Shown here piece after piece: positions 17,807 through 25,989 of a DNA stretch of 64,000 nucleotides (its first letter is position 1; every line of letters begins with the position of its first letter). The translations under genes and the position numbers were made by a program. Under the pieces are notes generated by a model that searched no databases, was not told the DNA's origin, and saw only the letters and a program-made list of their open reading frames with translations. Source of the stretch: Herbaspirillum sp. ST 5-3 (GTDB taxonomy: Bacteria > Pseudomonadota > Gammaproteobacteria > Burkholderiales > Burkholderiaceae_D); NCBI RefSeq assembly GCF_004804275.1, contig NZ_STGI01000001.1:558001-622000 (forward strand). Reading direction: 5' to 3'.

Positions 17807-18784
17807 TCAGGCGGACTTCATTTCATCCTCGATATAGGAGCGCACGATGTCGTCGAAGCTGGCATCGTGCTTGAAGCCCAGCGCGTTGGCGCGCGCGGTG
17901 ACGAAATCACCCGGCCAGGAATTGACGATGCGAACGATGGCCGGGTCCTGCTGCCAGCGGATGCGCCCGGCCGCCTCCGGGCCGCCGACGCGCTCAAGCG
18001 CGGCAACCATTTCCTGCACCGTGGTGGCGAGGCCCGGCAGGCTCAATGCGCGGCTGCTGCCGAACAGGCTGCCGTCGAGGTCATGACCGTGGATCAGGCT
18101 GTCGATGGCGTAACGCGGCGAGAGCAACCACATCGGCGTCTCGGGCGCGACCGGGCAGACCGACTCGACGCCGTTCAGCGGCTCGCGAATGATGCCGCTG
18201 GCGAAGCTGGAGGCCGCCTTGTTCGGCACGCCGGGCCGCACGCACACGGTCGGCATGCGCAAGGCGCGGCCGTCGATGAATCCCTTGCGGCTGTAGTCGT
18301 TGATCAGCAGTTCGCCCATTACCTTCTGCGTGCCGTAGGAACTCTGCGGCGTGAGCACCTGGCTGTCGGGCACGCGCTGCGGCAGTTCGCCGCCGAAGAC
18401 CGCGACCGAGCTGGTGAAGACCACGCGTGGCCGATTGCCGTTCTTGCGGGCGCGTTCGAGAATCAATCGCGTGGCGTCGAAGTTGATGCGCATGCCCAGA
18501 TCGAAATCCGCTTCCGCATGGCTGCTCACGATGGCGGCGAGATGGAATATCGACTGCGTTTCCGGCGTCAGCACCGCGTTGATGACGCTCTCATCCGCGA
18601 TGTCGCCGCTGACGACCTGCACGCGCGGGTCGCTGAAGCCTTGGGCGGGCACCACGTCGAGCAGGGTAATGCGCGTGATCGGCGTCTGCTGGCCCGCCGC
18701 GTTGGCCAGTGTGCCGCGTTCCAGAAGGCGCTTCGCCAGTTTTGCGCCCAGCAGTCCGGCGCCGCCTGTGATCAATACCTGCAT
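17807..18784 (-). CDS. denD: D-erythronate dehydrogenase
   Basis: Extended SDR/epimerase-family oxidoreductase of 325 residues that oxidises D-erythronate at C2 to 2-oxo-tetronate with NAD. The Rossmann motif is ITGGAGLLGAKLA (GxxGxxG). The catalytic set is Ser in FTSSVAVFG and the Tyr/Lys pair in SSYGTQKVMGE. The substrate-side motif MPTVCVRPGVPNKAASSFASGIIREPL is typical of DenD. The gene is divergent from a GntR regulator and faces away from otnK-otnC-otnI, and the set forms the full known D-erythronate route to DHAP. LtnD, a different dehydrogenase family used for L-threonate, is absent. Confidence 0.9.
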   Translation of the reverse strand: MQVLITGGAGLLGAKLAKRLLERGTLANAAGQQTPITRITLLDVVPAQGFSDPRVQVVSGDIADESVINAVLTPETQSIFHLAAIVSSHAEADFDLGMRINFDATRLILERARKNGNRPRVVFTSSVAVFGGELPQRVPDSQVLTPQSSYGTQKVMGELLINDYSRKGFIDGRALRMPTVCVRPGVPNKAASSFASGIIREPLNGVESVCPVAPETPMWLLSPRYAIDSLIHGHDLDGSLFGSSRALSLPGLATTVQEMVAALERVGGPEAAGRIRWQQDPAIVRIVNSWPGDFVTARANALGFKHDASFDDIVRSYIEDEMKSA

Positions 18785-18886
18785 GGTTTCCTCTTTGAAT
18801 AATGCGCCCGTTCGGCGCGGTCAAGAATCCTTTGCGCTGCAAAAGTTGGCCTGGGAGCACGCGCTCCGTGGCCGAAGTCAGGCATA

Positions 18887-18917
18887 TTGTAGTACAAAGA
18901 ACAAAGTTGTATGATAA
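18887..18917 (+). promoter_or_regulatory. Promoter with two GntR/FadR-type operators between denD and its regulator
   Basis: TTGTAGTACAA (18887-18897) fits the FadR-subfamily pattern TNGTNNNACNA exactly. A second copy, TTGTATGATAA (18907-18917), fits all but one position. They are 20 bp apart, so on the same DNA face. TTGTAG and TATGAT, 17 bp apart, could be the -35 and -10 of the regulator-otnK operon, with one operator over each. A further dyad TATGAT-N8-ATCATA lies at 18910-18929. Confidence 0.65.
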
Positions 18918-18956
18918 GCAGACATCATATCTATTTGCCCTATTGAAGGCCGCCGG

Positions 18957-19706
18957 ATGACGAATACACCTGCATTCCAGGTTGAACCGCTGACCGCAAA
19001 CGTGAAGATGCCGGACCGCGTCACGCAGGCGCTACTGGAGCTGATCCGCAGCGGCGCCTTTCCGGCCAAGTCGCGCCTGCCGTCCGAGGCCGAGATGGCA
19101 CAGCGCTTCGGCGTCAGCCGCACAGTGATCCGCGAAGCGGTATCGCGACTGAAATCGGAAGGCCTGGTGGAATCGCGCCAGGGCAGCGGCGTCTTTGTGC
19201 GCGAAGCCGGTCCGGACACGCCGTTTCGCATCGATCCGACCGCAGTCGACTCGATCCAGTCGGTCCTGCAGCTCGCCGAACTGCGCCGCGGCCTCGAAGC
19301 CGAGATCGCCGCGTTGGCCGCCGAGCGTCGCACACCGGAGCAGATCGCCGACATCGGCGCCAAGCTGCAGGCCATCGACGATGCGGTGGCCGCCGGCGGT
19401 GACGGCGTCAGCGCCGACATGGAATTCCACCGCAGCATCGCGCGCGCCACGGCCAATCCGCATTTCCTTGCGTTGTGGGACTTCCTCGGGCAGTTCCTGA
19501 AAGGCTCGATGGCGATTTCGCGTGCCTGGGAGGCGCGCACCGAAGAAACCCGCTCGCAGGTGCAGGAAGAACACAAGGCGCTCTATGCCGCGATCGCCGC
19601 CGGGGACATCGAAGGAGCGCGCAATGCCGCGCGCCGCCATATGGAGATGGCGTCGCAGCGCATTCGCACCGCCGATCCGGAATTCCTGAAAGAACACAGC
19701 AAGTAG
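18957..19706 (+). CDS. GntR-family (FadR subfamily) regulator of the tetronate locus
   Basis: 249 residues. The N-terminal winged HTH (about 18-85) contains SRLPSEAEMAQRFGVSRTVIREAVSRLKSEGLVESRQGSGVFV. The rest is an all-helical FCD domain, with the metal-binding region around DMEFHRSIARATANPHF and the C-terminal EEHKALYAAIAAGD and ARRHMEMA. It probably represses denD and the otn-dct genes until a tetronate or oxo-tetronate binds. It is the first gene of the plus-strand operon, 35 bp before otnK. Confidence 0.88.
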   Translation: MTNTPAFQVEPLTANVKMPDRVTQALLELIRSGAFPAKSRLPSEAEMAQRFGVSRTVIREAVSRLKSEGLVESRQGSGVFVREAGPDTPFRIDPTAVDSIQSVLQLAELRRGLEAEIAALAAERRTPEQIADIGAKLQAIDDAVAAGGDGVSADMEFHRSIARATANPHFLALWDFLGQFLKGSMAISRAWEARTEETRSQVQEEHKALYAAIAAGDIEGARNAARRHMEMASQRIRTADPEFLKEHSK

Positions 19707-19741
19707 CCGCCCGCCGGCACGACTAACGATAGCGAATTGAC

Positions 19742-21010
19742 ATGACTCTCTTACTCGGCTGCATTGCCGACGATTTCACCGGCGCGACCGACCTGGCCGG
19801 CATGCTGGTACGCGCCGGCATGCGCACGGTGCAGATGATCGGCGTGCCGCAGGCGCCGCTGCCGCCCGATATCGACGCCGTGGTGATCGCGCTGAAATCG
19901 CGCACCACGCCCGCCGGCGACGCCATCGACGAATCCCTGGCCGCGCTGAAGTGGCTGAAGACGGCCGGCTGCCGGCAGGTTTATTTCAAGTATTGCTCCA
20001 CCTTCGATTCGACCGATGCCGGCAATATCGGCCCGGTCACCGATGCCCTGATGCGCGCGTTGAATACGCGCTTCACCATCGCCTGCCCCGCCTTCCCCGA
20101 AAACAAGCGCACCGTTTTCAAGGGCTATCTCTTCGTCGGCGACGTGCTGCTCAGCGAAAGCAGCATGCGCGACCATCCGCTAACGCCGATGCGCGACGCC
20201 AACCTGGTGCGCGTGCTGCAGCGCCAGACCGATCGCAAGGTCGGCCTCATCAGCCATGAGACGGTCAGCGCCGGCGCGACCGCGATTGCGACGCGCATGG
20301 ACAGCTTGCGCAGCGAAGGCGTCGAGATCGCCATCGTCGATGCGATCTCGAATGAGGACCTGATGCGCATCGGCGCCGCCTGTGCCGGCCTGCCGCTAGT
20401 GACTGCCGGTTCGGGCATCGCGCTCGGCCTGCCGCAGAATTTCCGCAAGGCCGGCCTGCTGAATCGGCAGTCGGCGGCCGACCAGTTGCAGTTTCCGGAA
20501 GGTTTGCGCGCGGTGATCGCCGGCAGCTGTTCCGCCGCGACGCAGGCGCAGGTCGCGCACTACATCGACGAGGGCCGCCCCGCCTTCGCTATCGATCCGC
20601 TCAGGATCGCAGCCGGTGTCGACGTGGTGGCGCAAGCGCTTGCCTGGGCCACGCCGCTGCTGCGCGACAGCGCACCGCTGATCTATGCCACCGCCAGCCC
20701 GGAAAACGTCAGGATGGTGCAGACGCAGCTCGGTGCCGAACGCGCCGGTGCGCTGGTCGAGCAGGCGCTGTCGGCCATCGCATGGGGCCTGGTGGAACGC
20801 GGCGTGCGACAACTGATTGTGGCCGGCGGCGAGACTTCCGGCGCGGTGGTCGGGGCGCTCGATGTCGATGGCCTGCACATCGGCCCGCAGATCGACCCCG
20901 GCGTGCCATGGACCAAAAGCCTCGGCGATGCGCCGCTGGCGCTGGCACTGAAGTCGGGCAATTTCGGCTCGGTCGATTTCTTCACCAAGGCCTGGAGCAT
21001 GCTGCCATGA
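19742..21010 (+). CDS. otnK: 3-oxo-tetronate kinase
   Basis: Former DUF1537, a four-carbon acid sugar kinase of 422 residues. It phosphorylates O4 of 3-oxo-tetronate. The substrate-binding N-domain opens GCIADDFTGATDLAGMLVRAG and includes KYCSTFDSTDAGNIGPVTDAL. The C-terminal nucleotide domain has IVAGGETSGAVV. Length and both domain signatures are normal for the family. Its stop overlaps the otnC start (ATGA). Confidence 0.93.
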   Translation: MTLLLGCIADDFTGATDLAGMLVRAGMRTVQMIGVPQAPLPPDIDAVVIALKSRTTPAGDAIDESLAALKWLKTAGCRQVYFKYCSTFDSTDAGNIGPVTDALMRALNTRFTIACPAFPENKRTVFKGYLFVGDVLLSESSMRDHPLTPMRDANLVRVLQRQTDRKVGLISHETVSAGATAIATRMDSLRSEGVEIAIVDAISNEDLMRIGAACAGLPLVTAGSGIALGLPQNFRKAGLLNRQSAADQLQFPEGLRAVIAGSCSAATQAQVAHYIDEGRPAFAIDPLRIAAGVDVVAQALAWATPLLRDSAPLIYATASPENVRMVQTQLGAERAGALVEQALSAIAWGLVERGVRQLIVAGGETSGAVVGALDVDGLHIGPQIDPGVPWTKSLGDAPLALALKSGNFGSVDFFTKAWSMLP

Positions 21011-21645
21011 ACGAATCGGCATTGCGCGAAGAGATCTGCGCCTGCGGCAAGTCGCTCTACGATCGCGGGCTGGCGACCGGCAGCAGCGGCAACATCAGCG
21101 TGCGCCTCGACGACGGCTGGCTGCTGACGCCGACCAACTCCTGCCTCGGCCATCTCGATCCGGCACGCCTGTCCAAGCTCGACTGGCAAGGCAATCTGAT
21201 CTCCGGCGATCCGGCATCGAAGGAAGCCTTCCTGCACCGCGCGATGTACGAAGAGCGCAGTGGGGCCGGCGCCATCGTGCATCTGCACGCCACGCACTCG
21301 GCCGCGGTGTCGTGCATGTCGGGCCTCGATCCCTGCGATTGCATCCCGCCGCTGACTGCTTATTTCGTGATGAAGATCGGCAAGCTGCCGCTCATTCCCT
21401 ATCACCGCCCGGGCGACCCGCAACTGGGCGAAGTGATCCGGGGGCTCGCCGGCAAGCATGCCGCAGTGCTGCTTGCCAATCACGGGCCGGTCGTGTCGGG
21501 CAAGACGCTGGAAGCCGCGGCCTATGCGACTGAAGAGCTGGAAGAAACCGCGAAGCTGTTTCTGCTCCTGCGCGGACACAACCCGCGCGTGCTGAACGAC
21601 GCGCAGCTCGCCGAGCTGAAGCAGGCGTTCAATCTCGACCAATAA
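21007..21645 (+). CDS. otnC: 3-oxo-tetronate 4-phosphate decarboxylase
   Basis: Class II aldolase/adducin-family enzyme of 212 residues that decarboxylates 3-oxo-tetronate 4-phosphate to DHAP. The phosphate loop is TGSSGNISVR, metal His residues lie in VHLHATHSAAV and a third in ANHGPVVSGK, and the acid is in SKEAFLHRAMYEE. It starts at 21007 inside the last codons of otnK, giving tight coupling of the two steps. Confidence 0.92.
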   Translation: MNESALREEICACGKSLYDRGLATGSSGNISVRLDDGWLLTPTNSCLGHLDPARLSKLDWQGNLISGDPASKEAFLHRAMYEERSGAGAIVHLHATHSAAVSCMSGLDPCDCIPPLTAYFVMKIGKLPLIPYHRPGDPQLGEVIRGLAGKHAAVLLANHGPVVSGKTLEAAAYATEELEETAKLFLLLRGHNPRVLNDAQLAELKQAFNLDQ

Positions 21646-21647
21646 AA

Positions 21648-21767
21648 GCGCCAATCAAAATGCTACTGCGCAACCCGATCCTGAACCTGCGATGCTCACC
21701 GTACCTCACGTACGGCTGCACTTCCCGGTCCAGGCTTGGGCTGCTCGCCACGCATTTTGATCGACGC
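21648..21767. repeat. 120-bp interrupted palindrome (REP/BIME-like) between otnC and otnI
   Basis: The outer arms share ATCAAAATGC (21654-21663) with its complement at 21752-21761. At the exact centre CCGTAC-CTCAC-GTACGG forms a perfect 6-bp stem with a 5-base loop (21699-21715). The flanks in between are also partly complementary (CCTGAACC against GGTCCAGG). The whole would fold into one long hairpin. It is symmetric to within a base, which fits an inserted repetitive extragenic element better than chance. Confidence 0.7.
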
Positions 21768-21790
21768 TAAGAAACAAGAAAGGAAGCCAC

Positions 21791-22564
21791 GTGCCCAAAT
21801 TCGCCGCCAACCTCACGATGATGTTCAACGAGGTCCCTTTCCTGCAGCGCTTCCAGGCCGCCGCGCAAGCCGGCTTCAAGGCTGTCGAATTCCTCTTCCC
21901 CTACAACTTCGCGCCCGAGGAAGTCGCCGCGCAGCTCAAGGCCAACCATCTGGAAAACGTGCTGTTCAACATGCCGCCCGGCGACTGGGCAGCAGGCGAG
22001 CGCGGCATTGCATCGCTGCCAGGGCGTGAAGCCGAATTCCGCGAAGGCGTCGCCAAGGCGATCCTGTATGCGACGGCGCTCGGTACGCCGCGCCTGCATG
22101 CGATAGCCGGGCTGCTGCCGCAGGGCGCGGATGCGGCGCAGCACCGCGCAACTTTCATCGACAACCTGCGCTTCGCCTGCGCGGAAGCGGCGCAGCACGG
22201 CATCACGGTGCTGATCGAGCCGATCAATACGCGCGACATCCCGGGCTACTTCCTGAACACGCAGGCCGAAGCACATGCGATCCGCGAGGAAGTCGGCGCG
22301 CCCAATCTGAAGGTGCAGATGGATTTCTATCACGTGCAAATCATGGAGGGCGATATCGCGATGAAGGTGCGGCGCTACCTGCCGCACATCGGCCACATCC
22401 AGATCGCCGGCGTACCGGAGCGCAACGAGCCGGATACCGGCGAGGTCAACTATGCCTATCTGTTCCGCCTGCTCGACCAGCTCGGCTATGACGGCTGGCT
22501 GGGCTGCGAATACCGACCCGCGAAAGGCACGGTGGAAGGCCTTGGCTGGATGAAGGCATTCTGA
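21791..22564 (+). CDS. otnI: 2-oxo-tetronate isomerase
   Basis: Hydroxypyruvate-isomerase family TIM barrel of 257 residues that converts 2-oxo-tetronate to 3-oxo-tetronate. Metal and catalytic acids are in [15 protein letters not shown] and [13 protein letters not shown], with [13 protein letters not shown] between. The start is a GTG at 21791 with SD AGGAAG; the next Met is inside the first strand. It links the dehydrogenase step to the OtnK kinase step. Confidence 0.9.
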   Translation: MPKFAANLTMMFNEVPFLQRFQAAAQAGFKAVEFLFPYNFAPEEVAAQLKANHLENVLFNMPPGDWAAGERGIASLPGREAEFREGVAKAILYATALGTPRLHAIAGLLPQGADAAQHRATFIDNLRFACAEAAQHGITVLIEPINTRDIPGYFLNTQAEAHAIREEVGAPNLKVQMDFYHVQIMEGDIAMKVRRYLPHIGHIQIAGVPERNEPDTGEVNYAYLFRLLDQLGYDGWLGCEYRPAKGTVEGLGWMKAF

Positions 22565-22749
22565 TGCGCACCCTGCGCAACGCGTTCGGCACCCGCACGC
22601 CGACAACAAATAACAACACACGGAGACATCGCATTGCATCCGAATCACGCGCTTTCATGGACGGCCGCTGCGCCGTCGCATGCCCGCAAGTCCGCAACAC
22701 CTTCGCAGCACTCAGCACTTCCCTTCACAAAGCCTCAAGGAGACTCACA

Positions 22750-23736
22750 ATGAAAGCTTTCCGTTCCAGCGTTATCGCAATCGCAGTGTCCGGCCTGGCG
22801 CTGGCCTTCGCATCCCATCCCGCCTCGGCGCAGACCGTGATGCGCATCAGCGTATCCACCGCGCAGAACTCGCATCAGGGCGTTGCCATCGACACGCTGG
22901 CCAAGGAAGTCGAGAAGCGCACCAACGGCCGCTACAAGATCCAGACCTTCTACGCCGGCGCGCTCGGCGCGGAACGCGAGGCGGTCGAGGCAGTGCAGCT
23001 CGGCACCCAGGAACTGACCTGGACCTCCACCGGTCCGATTCCGAACTTCGTGCCGGAAGTAAAGATCCTCGACGTGCCTTTCCTGTTCCGCGACTATGCC
23101 CATGCACGCGCCGTGCTGGATGGTCCGATCGGCCAGGACATGTTGAAGAAGTTCGAATCCAAGGGTATCAAGGCCCTGGCCTGGGGTGAAAACGGCTTCC
23201 GCCACATGACCAACAACAAGCGTCCGATCAACGGGCCGGAGGACATGAAGGGCCTGAAGATGCGCACCATGGAAAACCCGGTGCACATCCAGGCGTACAA
23301 GGGCTTCGGCATCATCCCTACGCCGATGGCCTTCACCGAAGTGTTCACCGCGCTGCAGCAGGGCACCGTCGACGGCCAGGAAAATCCGCTGTCGGTCATC
23401 ACCGCGAACAAGTTCGAACAGGTGCAGAAGTACCTGACCCTGACCGGCCATGTCTATTCGCCGGGCGTGTTCCTGATGAACAAGGCCGCCTTCGACAAGC
23501 TGTCGCCGGCTGACAAGCAGGCATTCCTCGACGCCGCCAAGGTCGCCGCCAAGGCCAACCGCGATCGCGTCGACGCCGACGAGAAGACCGCTGTTGCCGA
23601 CCTGCGCGCCAAGGGCATGCAGGTGGTGGACAAGGTCGACAAGACCAAGTACCAGGCCGCGCTGGCGCCGGTCTTCGCCGACTTCGAGAAGCAGTTCGGC
23701 AAGGCCAATCTCGACAAGATCAAGGCGGTGAAGTAA
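22750..23736 (+). CDS. dctP: TRAP transporter substrate-binding protein DctP
   Basis: Periplasmic protein of 328 residues. The signal peptide starts MKAFRSSVIAIAVSGLALAF. The mature part begins TVMRISVSTAQNSHQG, with GALGAEREAVEAVQLGTQELTWTS, DVPFLFRDYAHARAVLDG and VFTALQQGTVDGQENP, all DctP hallmarks. The ATG at 22750 has SD AAGGAG; the in-frame extension upstream is not a leader. Context implies that it captures erythronate or a related tetronate. Confidence 0.92.
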   Translation: MKAFRSSVIAIAVSGLALAFASHPASAQTVMRISVSTAQNSHQGVAIDTLAKEVEKRTNGRYKIQTFYAGALGAEREAVEAVQLGTQELTWTSTGPIPNFVPEVKILDVPFLFRDYAHARAVLDGPIGQDMLKKFESKGIKALAWGENGFRHMTNNKRPINGPEDMKGLKMRTMENPVHIQAYKGFGIIPTPMAFTEVFTALQQGTVDGQENPLSVITANKFEQVQKYLTLTGHVYSPGVFLMNKAAFDKLSPADKQAFLDAAKVAAKANRDRVDADEKTAVADLRAKGMQVVDKVDKTKYQAALAPVFADFEKQFGKANLDKIKAVK

Positions 23737-23759
23737 TTCAGCAAACTCGGCAAGCCTGG

Positions 23760-23780
23760 CGCCCCGTCATCGACGGGGCG
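23760..23780 (+). terminator. Intercistronic hairpin between dctP and dctQ
   Basis: Perfect 9-bp stem CGCCCCGTC / GACGGGGCG with a 3-base loop, followed by GTTT at best only weakly U-rich. It is 24 bp after dctP. It probably gives partial termination or 3' protection so that the binding protein is made in excess over the membrane subunits. Confidence 0.65.
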
Positions 23781-23850
23781 TTTCGCATGCATCGGATAAT
23801 GCCGTTCGCCGCAATCTTCGCGGCGGATGACCTGATCGATAGAGAACAAC

Positions 23851-24345
23851 ATGAAATCTGTTTTTTTAGCGGTGGAACGCCGCCTGACCGCGCTATCCAT
23901 GGGCATTGCCTGCCTCATGCTGGTCCTGTCGGCCTGCCTGGGCATGTTCCAGATCCTGACGCGCTTTGTCTTCGAGCAGCCGGCCGAATGGACCGAAGTG
24001 CTGATCCGCTTCTTTCTCATCTGGATGGTGTTCATGGGCCTGCCGGAAGCCTTCCGGCTCGGCTCGATGGTGTCGATCGATCTCATGCACCGCCTCGCGC
24101 CGCCGGCCTTCCAGCGCGTGCTCGATGGCGTGATCGCGATTCTCACGCTGGCACTGCTGGGTGTGATCATCTGGTACGGCTGGGACTATGCGCAACGCGG
24201 CAGCGTGCAGACCATGGCCGGCCTGGAGCAGATCTCCATGTTCTGGGCCTATCTCGCGCTGCCGGTCGGCGGCGTATGCGCAATCTTCGGCGTCATCGGC
24301 AACTTCCTCGAGCCGAAGCACGAAGAGCTTGAAACCGCCCAGTAA
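23851..24345 (+). CDS. dctQ: TRAP transporter small permease DctQ
   Basis: Inner-membrane protein of 164 residues with four TM helices (about 18-38, 52-70, 92-112, 132-152). WTEVLIRFFLIWMVFMGLPEAFRLGSMVSID is the conserved central DctQ block, here in two contiguous pieces. It pairs with DctM, whose gene starts 23 bp downstream. Confidence 0.9.
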   Translation: MKSVFLAVERRLTALSMGIACLMLVLSACLGMFQILTRFVFEQPAEWTEVLIRFFLIWMVFMGLPEAFRLGSMVSIDLMHRLAPPAFQRVLDGVIAILTLALLGVIIWYGWDYAQRGSVQTMAGLEQISMFWAYLALPVGGVCAIFGVIGNFLEPKHEELETAQ

Positions 24346-24368
24346 TCACACGATCAAGAGAATTCGCC

Positions 24369-25646
24369 ATGTCCCTTACCATGCTCATCACGATGATCGT
24401 GTGCTTCGCCATTTCGGTATCCATTGCGGTATCGATCGGCCTGGCCAGCGTCGTCGGTATTTCCGTCACCAACGCCAACATGCTCATCGCGGCGAAGGAG
24501 ATGTTCACATCAATCAACAAATTCCCGCTCGCTGCGATTCCGTTCTTCATCCTCGCCGGCAACCTGATGGAAACCGGCGGCATTTCCAAGCGCCTGGTGG
24601 AGTTCGCCAAATCGCTCGTCGGCGGCATCCAGGGCGGCCTCGCCGCAACCTGCGTGCTGACCTGCATGATCTTTGCGGCGGTATCCGGTTCGTCGGTCGC
24701 CACCACCTTCGCAATCGGCTCCATCCTGATTCCTGCGCTGGTCAAGCACGGTTATCCGGTCAACTATGCCGCCGCGCTGCAGGCGACTTCGGCGGAACTC
24801 GGCGTCATCATCCCGCCATCGATTCCGATGATTCTTTACGGCGTGTCTGCGGAAGTATCGATCGGTGAACTGTTCATCGCCGGCTTCGGCCCCGGCATCC
24901 TGATCGGCGTCGCGCTGATGGCCTTCGCGGTGATCTACGCGCGCATCAAGGGCTACGGCAAGGATGATCACGTGGGCAAGCTGTCGGTCTTCGTCGCGGC
25001 GAAACAGGCCTGGCTGGCGCTGCTCATGCCGGTGATCATCCTCGGCGGCATTTACGGCGGCGTCTTCACGCCGACCGAAGCCTCGGTCGTTGCGGTGTTC
25101 TACGCGCTCATCCTCGGCGTCTTCATCTACCGCGAGACACGCCTGTCCGATGTGCTGCGCATCGTGCGGAAATCGGTGCTGTCCTCGGCGGTGATCATGT
25201 TCATCATCGCCAACGCCGGGCTGTTCAGCTTCATGATCACCCGCGCCGGCGTGCCGGAAGCGATCGGCGCCTTCCTCGCCGACACGCTGAAGAGCCCGCA
25301 TTACTTCCTGCTCGGCGTGAATGCCGCGCTGTTCGTGATCGGCATGTTCATCGAGACCTCGGCATCCATCATCGTGCTGGCGCCGATCCTGGTGCCGGTG
25401 GCGATCAAGTTCGGCGTCGATCCGGTGCACTTCGGCATGATCATGATCGTCAATCTCGCACTCGGCATGATCACGCCGCCCTTCGGCGTCAATCTGTTCG
25501 CTGCCTGCACCGTGGCGAAGATCTCCCTGGACCGCATCATCTCGCGCCTGATTCCCTTCGTGCTGGTGGTGCTGGCCTGCCTGATGCTGATCACCTACTT
25601 CCCGCCGCTGTCGCTGTCCCTGCGCGATCTGGTGTACGTGAAGTAA
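24369..25646 (+). CDS. dctM: TRAP transporter large permease DctM
   Basis: Inner-membrane subunit of 425 residues with about 12 TM segments, forming the Na+-coupled translocation path. Family motifs are FILAGNLMETGGISKRLV, FAAVSGSSVATTFAIGSI, ELGVIIPPSIPMILYG, GIYGGVFTPTEASVVAVFYA and LALGMITPPFGVNLF. It is the last gene of the operon, which is closed by a strong hairpin. Confidence 0.93.
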   Translation: MSLTMLITMIVCFAISVSIAVSIGLASVVGISVTNANMLIAAKEMFTSINKFPLAAIPFFILAGNLMETGGISKRLVEFAKSLVGGIQGGLAATCVLTCMIFAAVSGSSVATTFAIGSILIPALVKHGYPVNYAAALQATSAELGVIIPPSIPMILYGVSAEVSIGELFIAGFGPGILIGVALMAFAVIYARIKGYGKDDHVGKLSVFVAAKQAWLALLMPVIILGGIYGGVFTPTEASVVAVFYALILGVFIYRETRLSDVLRIVRKSVLSSAVIMFIIANAGLFSFMITRAGVPEAIGAFLADTLKSPHYFLLGVNAALFVIGMFIETSASIIVLAPILVPVAIKFGVDPVHFGMIMIVNLALGMITPPFGVNLFAACTVAKISLDRIISRLIPFVLVVLACLMLITYFPPLSLSLRDLVYVK

Positions 25647-25654
25647 CAATGTGC

Positions 25655-25684
25655 CGAGGCGCGCCCTTCGGTGGGCGCGCCTCG
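25655..25684 (+). terminator. Strong hairpin ending the tetronate operon
   Basis: Perfect 12-bp GC stem (CGAGGCGCGCCC with its complement), loop TTCGGT, 9 bp past the dctM stop. There is no U-run, but stability is very high. Confidence 0.75.
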
Positions 25685-25989
25685 ATACCCCCGCCTTCCC
25701 TTTCCGCTTCCCACCTCACCGCATCGAACAAAACCCGATGTGATGGCCCGCACCATACAGTCTTGTTTGGTGTAAATTTTTCCTGCCGTATCCAGATTTC
25801 ACTTTCCGGACAGATGCATCTCGTCGCCGGGGCGGGTGCGCATTCCACCTGCGTGGCTGCTGCCACTCCTGCACTCGCTGTCAGCCTTACCCCTACGCAA
25901 TCCGGGTCGCGATTGACAAGCCTCAACGGTTAAAAGTTTGGCAATACTAGACTGTTGGTGAGCGGCGAACACCTATCCGGAGAAGAGCA
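25685..25989. other. About 305-bp gap between dctM terminator and deacetylase gene
   Basis: No gene seen. It holds the deacetylase promoter, with AT-rich stretches near 25770-25790 and 25930-25950. Confidence 0.5.

Noticed and set aside
24510-25649. 379-codon minus-strand frame opposite dctM
   Set aside because: Antisense shadow: Asp/His/Arg-rich with no fold, while dctM is unmistakable.
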